Notes: generated by a model from the letters alone, not told the origin. A stretch of DNA of 64,000 nt from Sphingomonas sp. Leaf339 (GCF_001426195.1 NZ_LMRS01000034.1:310001-374000), one strand, 5' to 3'; positions 18,380 through 28,497 are shown, counted from the first letter of the stretch. Numbers and translations are program-made.

Positions 18380-18670
18380 CTATTTGCCTCGCAGTGTGTT
18401 TATCACGGCGATGCCCAGCACACCGGCGACTGCGGCTGCCGTGAAAGGGCGCTCACGCGTGAATTGACGCACATAATCGATCAGCGGACGGATAGTCTCC
18501 TCAACGGTGTCGCGAGCCTCTCCGATCGTCTTCTGCACGGTACCTCCGAGCTGGTCCGCTGCACCTTCGCTCTGCAGGCTCTTATCGCCGATCGCGCCGC
18601 CGACAGTTTCCTTGATTTTGCCGCTGAAGTCCGTGGCCGATCCAGTGATGGTGTCGCTGTTCATAATCAT
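18380..18670 (-). CDS. CsbD-family stress protein with C-terminal membrane helix
   Basis: A 96-residue protein. Residues 1-55 match the CsbD stress-response family ([43 protein letters not shown]), and the C-terminus carries a DUF883/ElaB-like hydrophobic segment [22 protein letters not shown] that could anchor or tether it to the membrane or ribosome. AAGGAG precedes the start; ATG 18670 and ATG 18664 are both possible. The function of CsbD proteins is not known in detail; expression is typically stress induced. It sits between aqpZ and a mechanosensitive-channel gene, all on the minus strand. Confidence 0.85.
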   Translation of the reverse strand: MIMNSDTITGSATDFSGKIKETVGGAIGDKSLQSEGAADQLGGTVQKTIGEARDTVEETIRPLIDYVRQFTRERPFTAAAVAGVLGIAVINTLRGK

Positions 18671-18701
18671 GCTCCTTATGTGTGAAAGTTATGGGTGAAC
18701 G

Positions 18702-20093
18702 TCAGAATACAGGGCGCGGTGGTACGGTGTCTGTGCGCCCGTTTTCCGTCGCGCGATCGACCCCGCTGGACCCGGTTGCATCGTCTGTTCCGCTGGCGTC
18801 GACATCATTCGCCCCCGCCTTGCTCAGCAGGCGTTTGACGGCTTGTCCCGCGGCATCTCGCCCGCCAAGACCGAATGCCAGCGCGAAGGCGACCGCGATC
18901 GCTCCCAGGAGTAGGCCAAAGGCCAGATTGATGATGTCGTCCGCCAGTCCCATGAAGCGCAGTCCGATGGCGGTGCCGAGGATGATGATAGCAACCCGGA
19001 CGACCGGCGCTGCGATCCGCGTGCTCTGATCGCCATTGCGCTCGATCCCGCGGGCGATGAGCCGGGCGATGACGACGGACGAGAAGATGATGATCGCACC
19101 GAATACGACCTGCCCGAACAGCGTAAGGACTTCGGCCATGATCTTGGAGCCGTAGGCAAAATTCAGCTGCCGAAACGCTTCCATCAAGCCAAAGATCAGA
19201 ATGGCAATGAACGCACCCGTTCCAATTGCCTTCGACGGCACGAAGGTGGGCGCCTCGCCAAAATGGGTCTGACCGGTGAGATCATCCCGCCGCTCAGTCA
19301 TCGAGACGAACAGCCCCGTGGCGCCGAGTGTGCGATCGAAACCGGTCGTTACCAAAAACTCGGTTAGGAGACGCGACGCGAACTTTGCAATAACGAACGC
19401 CAGAGCGAGGATCATGCCCGCGGCAATGACGTGAGGGATGGCGTCAAGAATGATGCGCAGCATGGCCGTAGCAGGCTGGGAGATCGCGGCGATGTTAAGC
19501 GTGTCGAGCGCTGCGATCGATACGGGGATGATGATAAGCGCAAAGACAATCCCACCGATTGTCCGCGGAAGCGTCGTTGGATCGGCCGGCGTGGCTCCAC
19601 CCATACGGCTAGAGAATCTTTCGATATGGCTGGCGGTGATCACGGCCTCGACCGCTTTCTTGGCCACCTTGGCGAGCACATAACCTAGGAAGAAAATGAG
19701 CCCCGCGCCGATGATCCGCGGCACCGCCTGCCCGAAGCCCCGAAGCATATCGCCAAGCGGGCCACTCGCGCCACTAAGCCCCAACGGCTGTGTCGCAAGG
19801 AACAGCGCAATAAGGAGCACGATCCAATAGGCCGCATCGCCTACCTGCACACCGATGGTCGAAGGATGACGTTCATTCGCGTTTGGCTCGTTGGCATGGC
19901 GCGCCAGCGGCGTCCGGTTGATCAGCTTTGCGACCCCCCACTTCACGCCGCGCGCGATCAACCAGCCGATTCCGAGGATAACCAGCGCGGCAATCAGCCG
20001 TGGCCCCCAAATCTCAGCATAATCGAGCGCGCGAGCGCCGAAATCGCGGGTATTCGACACGACCGTGTCTCCCGCGTAACCTACATCTTCCAT
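18702..20093 (-). CDS. Mechanosensitive ion channel-like protein with conserved TM-helix repeats (CmpX/MscS related)
   Basis: A 463-residue inner-membrane protein built from repeated 'conserved TM helix' units (PF05552 type): RLIAALVILGIGWLIARGVKWGVAKL, AVPRIIGAGLIFFLGYVLAKVAKKAVEAV, AIPHVIAAGMILALAFVIAKFASRLL and VFGAIIIFSSVVIARLIARGIERNG. The last helix FGLLLGAIAVAFALAFGLGGRDAA is the MscS TM3-like pore helix with Gly/Ala packing. The C-terminus is a low-complexity polar tail. The large soluble MscS beta-domain is absent, as in CmpX proteins. Known or proposed roles are osmotic and membrane-stress sensing. Neighbours aqpZ and csbD support a stress role. Confidence 0.83.
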   Translation of the reverse strand: MEDVGYAGDTVVSNTRDFGARALDYAEIWGPRLIAALVILGIGWLIARGVKWGVAKLINRTPLARHANEPNANERHPSTIGVQVGDAAYWIVLLIALFLATQPLGLSGASGPLGDMLRGFGQAVPRIIGAGLIFFLGYVLAKVAKKAVEAVITASHIERFSSRMGGATPADPTTLPRTIGGIVFALIIIPVSIAALDTLNIAAISQPATAMLRIILDAIPHVIAAGMILALAFVIAKFASRLLTEFLVTTGFDRTLGATGLFVSMTERRDDLTGQTHFGEAPTFVPSKAIGTGAFIAILIFGLMEAFRQLNFAYGSKIMAEVLTLFGQVVFGAIIIFSSVVIARLIARGIERNGDQSTRIAAPVVRVAIIILGTAIGLRFMGLADDIINLAFGLLLGAIAVAFALAFGLGGRDAAGQAVKRLLSKAGANDVDASGTDDATGSSGVDRATENGRTDTVPPRPVF

Positions 20094-20164
20094 CGAATAT
20101 GTCCCTGTTTTGATCTATGCCGTCGGAGCGGGCAGGCACTGTGGCCCGTTGTCATCACCCCGGT

Positions 20165-20527
20165 TCAAAGCGGCGAGGCGGGGTCGGTCAGGATACCGCA
20201 GGCTACCGCGGCTTTGCCGACCTCAAGCGGCACTTTGGGGTCCTTCACTTGACCCGCGACGCGGATGAAGTCGCTCGTCGTCAAACGGCCGGGCGTAGTA
20301 TCGCCTTCCTTCGAAGCTCTTGCTGCACGGCCAAGTTGCTGGAGCTGCCCGATAGAAAGATTGGCCTCAAGCCGATCACCGACGCACTGCGATTGCGCGG
20401 GCTGGAAACCATAGCCTTCCAGCGAAGTCGCGATCTTGGCCGATGGATTGACGCAACCCGCAACGAACAGAACCGCGACACCAGCCGTGACGCTGAGGGT
20501 GGACCGTACTATTGTTCTTTTTCCCAT
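20165..20527 (-). CDS. Small putative lipoprotein
   Basis: A 120-residue protein with a lipoprotein signal: TVRSTL-like basic start, hydrophobic VTAGVAVLFVAGC, lipobox VAGC with the lipidated Cys at about 25. The mature part (about 95 residues) is helical, with LSIGQLQQLGRAARAS and a conserved second Cys pair (QSQCVGD, AVACGIL) that could form a disulfide. AGGGG lies upstream of the ATG at 20527. Family not recognised; similar unnamed proteins occur in sphingomonads as far as I can judge. It lies 71 bases before the channel gene, counted on the plus strand, in the same orientation. Confidence 0.65.
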   Translation of the reverse strand: MGKRTIVRSTLSVTAGVAVLFVAGCVNPSAKIATSLEGYGFQPAQSQCVGDRLEANLSIGQLQQLGRAARASKEGDTTPGRLTTSDFIRVAGQVKDPKVPLEVGKAAVACGILTDPASPL

Positions 20528-20731
20528 GGTGAAGCGCCCCTATCGTCGAATTCATGTCACGCCATCGGAATAGATGGGTTGCGAAGACACGAAAGCTGAA
20601 CGTCAAACTGCCGACACCAAGATGTGTATCCTAGGTATTGATGCACCATGCCTAGTAGAAATGTTCCAAGCAGTAGGGACAAATGCGTCAGGTTGGGCAC
20701 CCTAAACTTGCCTAGTGTCAGGACTGGTGGA

Positions 20732-21120
20732 TCAAAGCCAGAAGACGGTCGTGGCAGCGAGGGCGATGTCGAAAAAGACCTTCGGACACCATGCGGCGTG
20801 GTTGGCGACGCCGCGCCAGTCCTTCGGCCGTTGAAACATGGGTCGATACGGTTGCGGCTTCATTGCGACGCCTGGAGTGTTTGGTCGGCTCTGGCCTTTC
20901 GCCTGTAAGGCATCCTTGGAACCAATCGGCTCCGTAGCCGCGCTTGCCAAACAGCCTCTATCTCTGGGAAATCGTCCAGCAGCGTCGCACGACCAAAAGG
21001 CTCCCAAAATTCCGTTTTTAGCTCGCAGGCTGGATGTGGCACGACGTTCTTTCAGACAGCGCCGCATCCATCGTGACGGTTCGTAGTTTAGCCTCTCGGC
21101 AGCTAGCCCTTCCATCGCAC
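20732..21120 (-). pseudogene. IS5-family transposase fossil
   Basis: The C-terminal part of an IS5-type DDE transposase is recognisable but shifted across frames: LLDDFPEIEAV, then DWF/DALQAKG, then MFQRPKDWRGVANHAAWCPKVFF and IALAATTVFWL at the end. Intact members read GDRGYDADWFRDALQAKG...RIExMFGRLKDWRRVATRYDRCPxxFLSAIALAATVIFWL. The glutamate motif is lost (RPMFQRP for RIEIMFGRL) and the N-terminal half is missing. No terminal repeats could be assigned. The element is dead. Confidence 0.72.
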
Positions 21121-21168
21121 GGTGGACCAGACCGGCGGCGACCTAATTCTGCAGCAAATTATCATTCA

Positions 21169-23001
21169 TTAGAATGACTTCCAGTCGTCATCCACCCGCA
21201 CCATCGCCGGGATGGCGGCGGCGGGCAGCGGCTTGATCGGCGAGGTGTACGCGCCGGGCGTCACATAATCCGGCTTGCGTGCCGGGGCGACCGCACGGCC
21301 ACCGCTATGGGCGACCTTGAACCGCCCCGCCTTATCGGCGAGGTTACCGACTTCGCTGGCCAGGTTGCGGGCCGCCGCCGACGTCTCCTCGACCATCGCC
21401 GCATTCTGCTGCGTCGACTGGTCCATCGTCCCGATCGCCGCCGAGATCTGCGTGATCGCTGCCGACTGTGCCTGGTTGTCCGCCGCCATCGTCGCCAGCA
21501 GTTCGTGCACCTGGGTGACGTCGCCTGAGATGTTGGCGAGCGCCCCGTCTACCTTGGTCACCGCCTCGACCGCGGTCACGATGTCGGTCTGCGTCACCGT
21601 CAACTGGTCACGTGCCCGCTTGGCTTCCTCCTCGGCACGCATCGCCAGTGCGGACACCAGATCGGCGACCACCGCAAAGCCTCGACCGGCATCACCCGCC
21701 CGGCCTGCTTCCACGGCGGCGTTCATCGCCAGCACGCGCGTCTGGAACGCGATCTTGTCGAGGCCTTCGATGACGCTGTCGATGCCCTTGGCGCTTTCCG
21801 ACACCCGGCCCATCGCCTGCACCGCCTCGTCCGCCACCGCCCGGCCGCCGCCGACTGTCGCGATCGCCTGGTCCGCGCGCTCCACCGTCCGCGCCGCCGC
21901 ACCCGCCGACGCCCGCAGGCGGCCGTCCATCTGCGTGACCGACGCCGCCGTCTCTTCCAACGAAGCCGCATTGCTCTCCGTCCGCCGCGCCAGATCCTCC
22001 GACGCCTGCGCAATCTCCCCCGATCCCGTCCGGATCGTCGTCGCACTCTCCGACACCGCACCGATCAGGTCGCGCAGCTTCCCCAGCGCGTCGTTGAAGT
22101 TGCTTTTCAACTCCGCAAATACCGAAGGCAGATCGGTATCGATCCTTGCCGTCAGGTCGCCCTGAGCCAATGCGGTCAGTCCGTTGCCCAGGCTGTCCAC
22201 GATCATCCGCGCCTGAGCTTCTTTAGCGAGGTCGGCGGCCTGCAACTGATCGCGGAAGTCTGCCATCGTGCCTGCGAGTGCACCGAGTTCGTCCTGACGG
22301 CCGACTGACGGGATGACCACGCTGCGATCACCCTCGGCAAGTTTTCGCACCGCACCGGTTAGCGCGATCAGCGGTGCGACTAGCCGCGTGCCGACGGCGC
22401 GAGCGGCAAGCAATGCAGCAACGACCGACGCGGCGAGCGCCGCGACGACCAGCCAAATGGCGAAGGCGCCGAGCCAGGCCGCTTTCTGAGCCGTCTGATC
22501 GCTATGGCTTTCGATCGCATCCGTGGCGGTGGCCATGCCGGTCTCCAGCTTGCGGAACTGCGCCATGAACGGAGCCAGATTCATCGCGCGGCCAGCGTTC
22601 GACGTCACGATCGCCTCCGCCGCCGCCACATAGGTTTCGGTCGATTGGCCGAGCAGGCTGGTCGCGGCCGTGATCTCGGATGATTCACCATAAGCAATAT
22701 CGGTTTCGACCGCCTTTTTCAGGGTGTTTGCGTGCTCTTTCAGATCGCTTGCGGCTTTCTCTCGATCGATTCCGCTGCCCGGCTCTTGCGCTAACAACAC
22801 AGCCAGGACATCGCTGCGAACAGCGTCGTGCATCATGTCGGCGGTCATGTGATTGCGCAACAGGTCGGCCGCCGATGCCTGTTCGCGCAACGCATTGCTC
22901 AGTTGCCACGAAGACCAAATGCCAACGCCGCCGCACAAAATAATGAGGGCGATGATGCCGATGCTCACCTTTCGCGCGGCGTGACGGAGAGAGGTGTTCA
23001 A
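21169..23001 (-). CDS. Methyl-accepting chemotaxis protein
   Basis: A 610-residue chemoreceptor. Order: TM1 (about 12-34, [20 protein letters not shown]), a four-helix periplasmic sensor (35-190), TM2 (about 195-222, [23 protein letters not shown]), HAMP, then the coiled-coil signalling hairpin. Start is set at TTG 23001 because AGAAGGG lies eight bases upstream; longer frames lack a signal. The hairpin tip reads [33 protein letters not shown]; the usual QTN is QTR, which changes a tip residue that normally contacts CheA/CheW. The C-terminus ends DDWKSF, a xWxxF pentapeptide that tethers CheR/CheB in other receptors. No che genes are nearby, so it is an orphan. Divergent from an OprB-like porin gene. 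Confidence 0.9.
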   Translation of the reverse strand: MNTSLRHAARKVSIGIIALIILCGGVGIWSSWQLSNALREQASAADLLRNHMTADMMHDAVRSDVLAVLLAQEPGSGIDREKAASDLKEHANTLKKAVETDIAYGESSEITAATSLLGQSTETYVAAAEAIVTSNAGRAMNLAPFMAQFRKLETGMATATDAIESHSDQTAQKAAWLGAFAIWLVVAALAASVVAALLAARAVGTRLVAPLIALTGAVRKLAEGDRSVVIPSVGRQDELGALAGTMADFRDQLQAADLAKEAQARMIVDSLGNGLTALAQGDLTARIDTDLPSVFAELKSNFNDALGKLRDLIGAVSESATTIRTGSGEIAQASEDLARRTESNAASLEETAASVTQMDGRLRASAGAAARTVERADQAIATVGGGRAVADEAVQAMGRVSESAKGIDSVIEGLDKIAFQTRVLAMNAAVEAGRAGDAGRGFAVVADLVSALAMRAEEEAKRARDQLTVTQTDIVTAVEAVTKVDGALANISGDVTQVHELLATMAADNQAQSAAITQISAAIGTMDQSTQQNAAMVEETSAAARNLASEVGNLADKAGRFKVAHSGGRAVAPARKPDYVTPGAYTSPIKPLPAAAIPAMVRVDDDWKSF

Positions 23002-23147
23002 GGCAGTGATCCCTTCTAACGCCCCGCCACACTTCGCCATGACTGAGCTGGCCGGGGCCGATCCACACTCCTCCCATTTATAGTCGACACAATGCGCCGG
23101 AGGTCCTGCCGCCCTCATATAATGACTGGAGCAAAGGGGTTGGCGGT

Positions 23148-24317
23148 ATGAAGTTCCGATGGACGTTGATGGCTGGCGTCGCCTCGTTCCAGACCCTGCC
23201 GATGGCGGCCTCAGCGCAGGAGAAGGCACCGCCAGCGATCGACCTGGGCGCGTCGTACGTTATCGACGCCATTGGCGTGATGTCGGCGGATCAACCAGAC
23301 CATGCCGATCTCCTCGACAATCTGGACCTGACCGCTACGCTGGATCTCGATCGGCTCATCGGCTGGTCCGGCGGCACCGGGCACCTTCATCTGCTCAACA
23401 ATTTCGGCGGCAATCCTAATAATTACGCTGGCACCTTGCAGGGCATCGATAATATCGAGGTAGCGGGCCAGCGTCTGCGCCTGTTCGAAGCTTGGATCGA
23501 ACAGAGCCTGAGCCGTACGACCACGGTGCGGGCGGGTCTCTACGATCTCAATAGCGAGTTCTACACAAACGAGTCGGCCGGCTTGCTGATCGCGCCGGCG
23601 TTCGGCGTGGGGTCGGAGATCGCGGCGACCGGACCCAACGGCCCCTCCATATTGCCCTCGACGGCGCTGTCGGTCCGTATCGATCACCATATCGGCGACA
23701 GTGGCTATATCCGTTTCGCGGCGTTGAACGCCTCAGCCGGCACATTAGGCGACACGCAGGGGGTCAACCTGACGTTTAACGACGGCGCGTTACTGATCGC
23801 TGAAGCGGGCATCGGACGACGACGCAAGATTGCGGTGGGCGGCTGGAGTTACACGAAGCGACAGAATGACATCCGAGCGATCGACAGCGCCGGCAATCCC
23901 GCCCAGCAAAAGGCGCATGGACCCTACGCGGTCGCCGAACATCCGATTGGTCCGGTGGACGCTACTCATCCGGCTAGCGCTTTCCTCCGGCTAGGCATCT
24001 CGGATGGTTATACCACACCGTTTCGAGGTGGCTGGCAGGCCGGGTTGCTAATCGCGCACCCGTTTTCCAGTCGCCCTGACAGCGTCGCATCGATTGGGGT
24101 CAATCAGGGCTATCTGTCGCGAGGCTACCGTCAAAACCTGCGCGATGCCGAACGACCTATGGCGCTGGCCGAAACGGCCTTCGAGGTAACTTACTCCGAT
24201 AATATGACGCCGTTCCTGATCGTGCAGCCTGACCTGCAGATCGTGATCGATCCTGCAGGCGATAAAAGCCGGAATGTCGTATTCATCGCAGGCATGAGGA
24301 TACGCATCGACCTTTGA
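23148..24317 (+). CDS. OprB-type carbohydrate-selective porin
   Basis: A 389-residue outer-membrane beta-barrel with a Sec signal peptide ([17 protein letters not shown]). It matches the OprB family in [56 protein letters not shown], and the final aromatic-rich barrel strand ending [11 protein letters not shown]. OprB porins let glucose and other sugars cross the outer membrane. AAAGGGG precedes the ATG at 23148, and a TATAAT-like box lies at 23118-23123. It is shorter than Pseudomonas OprB, as is common in alphaproteobacteria. Standing alone next to a chemoreceptor hints at linked nutrient sensing, which is inference. Confidence 0.85.
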   Translation: MKFRWTLMAGVASFQTLPMAASAQEKAPPAIDLGASYVIDAIGVMSADQPDHADLLDNLDLTATLDLDRLIGWSGGTGHLHLLNNFGGNPNNYAGTLQGIDNIEVAGQRLRLFEAWIEQSLSRTTTVRAGLYDLNSEFYTNESAGLLIAPAFGVGSEIAATGPNGPSILPSTALSVRIDHHIGDSGYIRFAALNASAGTLGDTQGVNLTFNDGALLIAEAGIGRRRKIAVGGWSYTKRQNDIRAIDSAGNPAQQKAHGPYAVAEHPIGPVDATHPASAFLRLGISDGYTTPFRGGWQAGLLIAHPFSSRPDSVASIGVNQGYLSRGYRQNLRDAERPMALAETAFEVTYSDNMTPFLIVQPDLQIVIDPAGDKSRNVVFIAGMRIRIDL

Positions 24318-24581
24318 TGCTCTCATCAACCGGCACGCAATCGACCACGTGCCAGGGGCCGGCCGTGGAATTTACCGCCCAATTCAACGACGTTGCCATC
24401 AGCGGCCTGATGGCAAGGTCATCTGCAAACGTTTCGCCGTCAAGGCGTAGTCCGCAATTCAGGAAGCCCGTTTAGCCCGCTCAGCAGATTAAACCGGGGG
24501 AATCTATATCTTGCCACGAAGCTTTCCGGCACCTGACGAGTAACCAATCGTTCCATAAATTGGGTTTGGGGGAGAGTGATT

Positions 24582-25274
24582 TTGCGCAGTCTAGATTTCA
24601 GCTCTTGGCAAAGCCTGTTAGCGACGATCCTCGGCTTGACGCTGGTCACGCTGCTTGGTGTCGGCATCCGCCTACTCACACAGATGACGTTCCAGCAGCG
24701 CCGCGAGCGCATGAACCGTCAGATCAACGAGCGTCTGCGTACGCTCATCGCAGCCTACAAGGTTCTCGGTGGATCGTTCACGGGCGACCTGACGGTCGAT
24801 CCGGCGCACAGGCGAGACTTGCGGCGGCGTGAACAGGACACGGTCGCGCAAAAGCCGCTGGCTGCCCTGGACCTCAGCGCGGAGAGCGCGTTGAAATCGG
24901 ACCGCACGCGCCGCATCCGCGATGCAGTGGAGGCTGCGCTTTCCGACATCATTCTGCTCGGCACCGAGGAGCATGTCCGACTTGCTGACAGGGCCATCCA
25001 TGAGCTGGTCGCCGGTCGTCCGGTACACACGCACGAACTGGTAGTCTCGCTGCGGGCGTTCGTGCGTGATGCTCTGGACCTCGATCCGATCCCGGCCGAC
25101 CTGACGATCGCGATGCAGGGCCCCAAGCGTCCAGCGTCGTCGGGCGGTAGCAAGGAGGATGGTCGCCGGAGCGGCGGCGGTGGCAGCGGCTCTGGCGGCG
25201 GGGGCGGCGGGTTCGGGGGCTACGCTTCCGGCGACGATCCGCACCCTGTCGCGGCGCCGGATGCGGAGCGATAG
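24582..25274 (+). CDS. Membrane-anchored protein with glycine-rich tail, unknown function
   Basis: A 230-residue protein not assigned to a named family. It has one N-terminal transmembrane helix (LLATILGLTLVTLLGVGIRLL), a charged alpha-helical middle (QRRERMNRQINERLRTLIAAYKVLGGSF...RRIRDAVEAALSDIILLGTEEHVRLADRAIHEL) and a low-complexity tail of Gly/Ser followed by GGFGGYASGDDP. TTG 24582 is chosen because GGGGGAG lies seven bases upstream; a GTG at 24576 is too close to it. The middle part is likely cytoplasmic. The glycine-rich tail recalls tails of TPM/YgcG membrane proteins but no TPM domain is present. Monocistronic. Confidence 0.7.
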   Translation: MRSLDFSSWQSLLATILGLTLVTLLGVGIRLLTQMTFQQRRERMNRQINERLRTLIAAYKVLGGSFTGDLTVDPAHRRDLRRREQDTVAQKPLAALDLSAESALKSDRTRRIRDAVEAALSDIILLGTEEHVRLADRAIHELVAGRPVHTHELVVSLRAFVRDALDLDPIPADLTIAMQGPKRPASSGGSKEDGRRSGGGGSGSGGGGGGFGGYASGDDPHPVAAPDAER

Positions 25275-25351
25275 GGTCCTCGAGGATTATTCAACATCGT
25301 CTGACGTTTGCGATAGGAGCGCAAAAGGATGAGAAATCAGGCTTTACGCTG

Positions 25352-26285
25352 CTAAACTATGGGTACCCGCCTAGGCAGCCTCCAGTTGGGCCGCACGAAG
25401 TGGCAGGTGTAGCCGTTGGGCCGACGCTGTAGATAGTCCTGATGCTCCGGCTCGGCCTCCCAGAATTCGCCCATCGGGGCCAATTCGGTGACGACGCTGC
25501 CCGGCCAAAGTCCCGACGCCTGAACGTCCGCAATCGTGTCCTCGGCCACCGCCTTCTGCTCGTCGTCCGTATAAAAGATAGACGAACGATAGCTCGCGCC
25601 GCGATCGTTCCCCTGGCGGTTCAAGGTGGTTGGATCATGAATCTGGAAGAAGAATTCGAGCACCGTGCGGAAATTTGTTCGGGCCGGATCGAAGATAATT
25701 TCGACCGCCTCGGCATGACTGCCGTGTTTGCGGTACGTGGCGTTAGCCACGTCGCCGCCCGAATAACCGACCCGCGTCGAGATTACGCCGGGCAGCCTGC
25801 GGATCAAATCCTGCATGCCCCAGAAGCACCCCCCGGCGAGCACGGCGCGCTGCGTCATGGTGGGCGCAGCCTTGATCTGATCCAGATAGGCACCATAGCC
25901 CTGCTCGACCATATCGGCTCGCGATACGAAACGTAGCGCTGCGGAGTTGATGCAATAGCGCAGGCCGCCGCGATCACGCGGTCCATCCTTGAACACGTGG
26001 CCGAGATGGCTGTCGCCCTGAGCCGAGCGAACCTCGGTGCGCGGTATGAGCATCGACCAGTCCCGCTTCGCTTTCACGCTCACGGCGTCGATAGGCCTGG
26101 TGAAGCTGGGCCATCCACACCCGGACTCGTATTTGTCGGTGCTGGCGAACAGCGGCTCGCCCGAGACGACGTCGACGTAGATGCCGACCTCCTTATTCTT
26201 CAGGAGCGCGCCCGTTCCCGGGCGCTCGGTACCATTCTGCTGTCAGAGCGGCAACGGCTTCTTCGCTCTTGGCGTAGCTGGCCAT
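25352..26285 (-). pseudogene. msrBA: MsrB-MsrA methionine sulfoxide reductase fusion with a damaged 5' end
   Basis: The intact part encodes an MsrB domain with GCGWPSF and the active [11 protein letters not shown] cysteine, followed by a complete MsrA domain with [10 protein letters not shown]. Upstream the MsrB start ATGGCCAGCTACGCC at 26285 gives [17 protein letters not shown], then the frame is lost; the right frame resumes with [33 protein letters not shown] small deletion of roughly 15-20 bases near 26235-26245 would explain it. Without it the fusion must start at an internal site such as GTG 26083, which loses the GCGWPSF half of MsrB but keeps MsrA. The MsrA activity could therefore survive. 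A sequence error is less likely because more than one base is missing. Confidence 0.75.
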
Positions 26286-26578
26286 ACCTTAGATGTGGTG
26301 CGCTGCCGGTAAGGTGTCGAGGGCATCTGGCCATCTGCGCGACATCCGCGATCCGAGATGGGGAGCCTCGAAGTCCATATGGCCTCGTCCACGTCAGAGG
26401 CGAACACCGCGAACCGCTTGCCACTTCAATCGCCGCCTTTGCAAGGCGGGCTAATGTTGAACGCTGAGTGTCGCTTCACGTTATCCTGACTGCGGTCGTT
26501 TGCTCATCGCAAGCCATAACTAGTCGAACGATAAGCTCTTTGTTTGACCGCAGACGGCCGGATCGTCATTAAAAGACG

Positions 26579-28402
26579 ATGACCCTCCGTCTCTCCCGTC
26601 GCGAAACGCTGGCAAGCTTTACGGCAGTGGCGGCCGCGACCGCCGTTCGCGGCGTCGTACCTTTAAGCAGCGCCACGGTGCTGCTCGATCGTCTCGCCTG
26701 GCGACTGCTCGAGTTCGTTCCAGAGCGCGCTACGATGCTCGGTGTCGACGCAGGCAAACACGCAGCCTTACGCCAAAGACTGGAGAACCGTTCGCCCGCT
26801 GGGCTAGCGGCGCGACGCGATTTTCTGAAGGGTGCGCTGGCCGAACTGAAGCGGATGCCCCGCAGCGACCTGGATCCTACTTCTCTCACCAGTCTGGCGG
26901 TGACACAAAGCGCTTTCCAGACAGCGCTAGACGGTATGATGCTACCCTACGGCGTTGCGACAATCGGTGAATGGCGCAATACGCCCTACGCGGTTGCACA
27001 GAACGTCGGCGCCTGGCTCGATGTGCCGCAGTTGCTCGATGGCGACCAGCCGTTGCGCGACGCCGCGGATGCAGAGGCGTATCTGGCGCGTCTTGCCGCG
27101 ATGCCTAACCAACTGGATGGAGAAACGGTGCGCATACGGGCTGCGCGCGGCCGCGGGCTCGTTCCGCCTTCCTTCCTCCTTGACAAGACAATCGCCGGGA
27201 TGAAGCGAACGATTGCCGAGGCGGCAAACGCCAACGGCCCGCTGATTGGACCTCTCACGCGCAAGTCGGCGGCAATCTCCGGCGATTGGACGGCGCGAGC
27301 AGTTGGCATCGTTCGCTCCGTTATTGTCCCGGCATTGATGCGGCAACTCGATGAGTTACGCGCCGAGCGGGCCGTGGCTACAGACGCGGCCGGTTTGGGT
27401 GCGCGTCCGCATGGCCCCGAATGGTATGCGTGGGGCCTGCGCGCTGGCACCACTACGCAGCGGAGCGCAGCCGATCTCCACGCCGCCGGTCGTGCGCGGC
27501 TCGCCGACCTTCAAGCCCAGATGGATGTGATCCTTCGAGCCGAGGGCCTGACGCAAGGCAGCGTTGCCGAGCGAACGATCGCGTACCAGCGCCGTTCCGG
27601 TCTGGGCTTCCCCGATGGCGATGAGGGCCGGCGCCAGATCGTAGCCTACATGCAAGGTCGCATTGATGCGATCCGTCCTCAGCTACCGCGTGCGTTCCGT
27701 CGCCTCGCCAAGGGTAATCTTGAGATCCGGCGCATGCCGCTCGCCCAAGAACCGGGGGCGCCCGCCGCATATGGTGGTCCGGGTACGATCGACGGGCGTG
27801 TGCCGGGCAAGGTCTGGGTAAATCTGGGTGATCCCTCGATCCACAACCGCGTGACGATCCCCGACCTCGTCTACCACGAGGGCATTCCCGGGCACGTCTG
27901 GCAGGGCGAGTATGCGCAGCAGCTACCGCTGATCCGTTCTATCCTCGCCTTCAACGCTTATTCGGAAGGATGGGCACTCTACGCCGAGCAACTCGCCGAC
28001 GAACTTGGCATGTACGAGGGCGATCCATCAGGAAGACTGGGCTATCTGATGGGGCTAGCCTGGCGAGCAGTACGACTGATCGTCGACACCGGCATTCATG
28101 CGATGGGCTGGTCACGCGACAAGGCATTGGCCGAATTCGTTGCCGCTACCGGATTGCCGCGCAGCAACGCGGAAAGCGAGGTTGACCGGTACTGCGCCTG
28201 GCCGGGACAAGCCTGCGGCTACGAAGTCGGTCGCGCCGAGATCGTCGCGCAACGCACCCGGGCGCAGAACGCTCTTGGTCCCCGCTACGATCTTCGCGAC
28301 TTCGATCAGGCGGTTGTCGACGGCGGCAACGTTCCACTGGATGTCCTCGGCAGCAACGTATCGCGGTACATTAGTGCGAGCCGGCGTACGACGACCGATT
28401 GA
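26579..28402 (+). CDS. DUF885-family metallopeptidase, exported
   Basis: A 607-residue protein of the DUF885 family, related to M32-type zinc carboxypeptidases. The zinc motif is YHEGIPGH with His433 and His439-type spacing, followed by AFNAYSEGWALYAEQLADELGMY, where the glutamate of the second helix completes the site. The N-terminus RLSRRETLASFTAVAAATAV looks like a Tat signal, and the ATG at 26579 is the first in frame. These proteins are common in sphingomonads and thought to be periplasmic peptidases of unknown target. Convergent with the Gfo/Idh gene across a strong terminator. Family is sure; peptide substrate is unknown. Confidence 0.87.
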   Translation: MTLRLSRRETLASFTAVAAATAVRGVVPLSSATVLLDRLAWRLLEFVPERATMLGVDAGKHAALRQRLENRSPAGLAARRDFLKGALAELKRMPRSDLDPTSLTSLAVTQSAFQTALDGMMLPYGVATIGEWRNTPYAVAQNVGAWLDVPQLLDGDQPLRDAADAEAYLARLAAMPNQLDGETVRIRAARGRGLVPPSFLLDKTIAGMKRTIAEAANANGPLIGPLTRKSAAISGDWTARAVGIVRSVIVPALMRQLDELRAERAVATDAAGLGARPHGPEWYAWGLRAGTTTQRSAADLHAAGRARLADLQAQMDVILRAEGLTQGSVAERTIAYQRRSGLGFPDGDEGRRQIVAYMQGRIDAIRPQLPRAFRRLAKGNLEIRRMPLAQEPGAPAAYGGPGTIDGRVPGKVWVNLGDPSIHNRVTIPDLVYHEGIPGHVWQGEYAQQLPLIRSILAFNAYSEGWALYAEQLADELGMYEGDPSGRLGYLMGLAWRAVRLIVDTGIHAMGWSRDKALAEFVAATGLPRSNAESEVDRYCAWPGQACGYEVGRAEIVAQRTRAQNALGPRYDLRDFDQAVVDGGNVPLDVLGSNVSRYISASRRTTTD

Positions 28403-28423
28403 GCAGGTGAGCGGCGGTTTTGC

Positions 28424-28454
28424 GGGAGCGGGGCAAATGCCTTGCCCCGCTCCC
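28424..28454. terminator. Bidirectional intrinsic terminator
   Basis: A perfect 13-base-pair stem (GGGAGCGGGGCAA against TTGCCCCGCTCCC) with loop ATGCC sits between the converging DUF885 and Gfo/Idh genes. The plus side is followed by CCTCCCCTT rather than a clean T run, so efficiency is uncertain. Confidence 0.65.
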
Positions 28455-28497
28455 CTCCCCTTAACAAGCACCGCATTCCAGCTGAAAAGTCGCCGGA

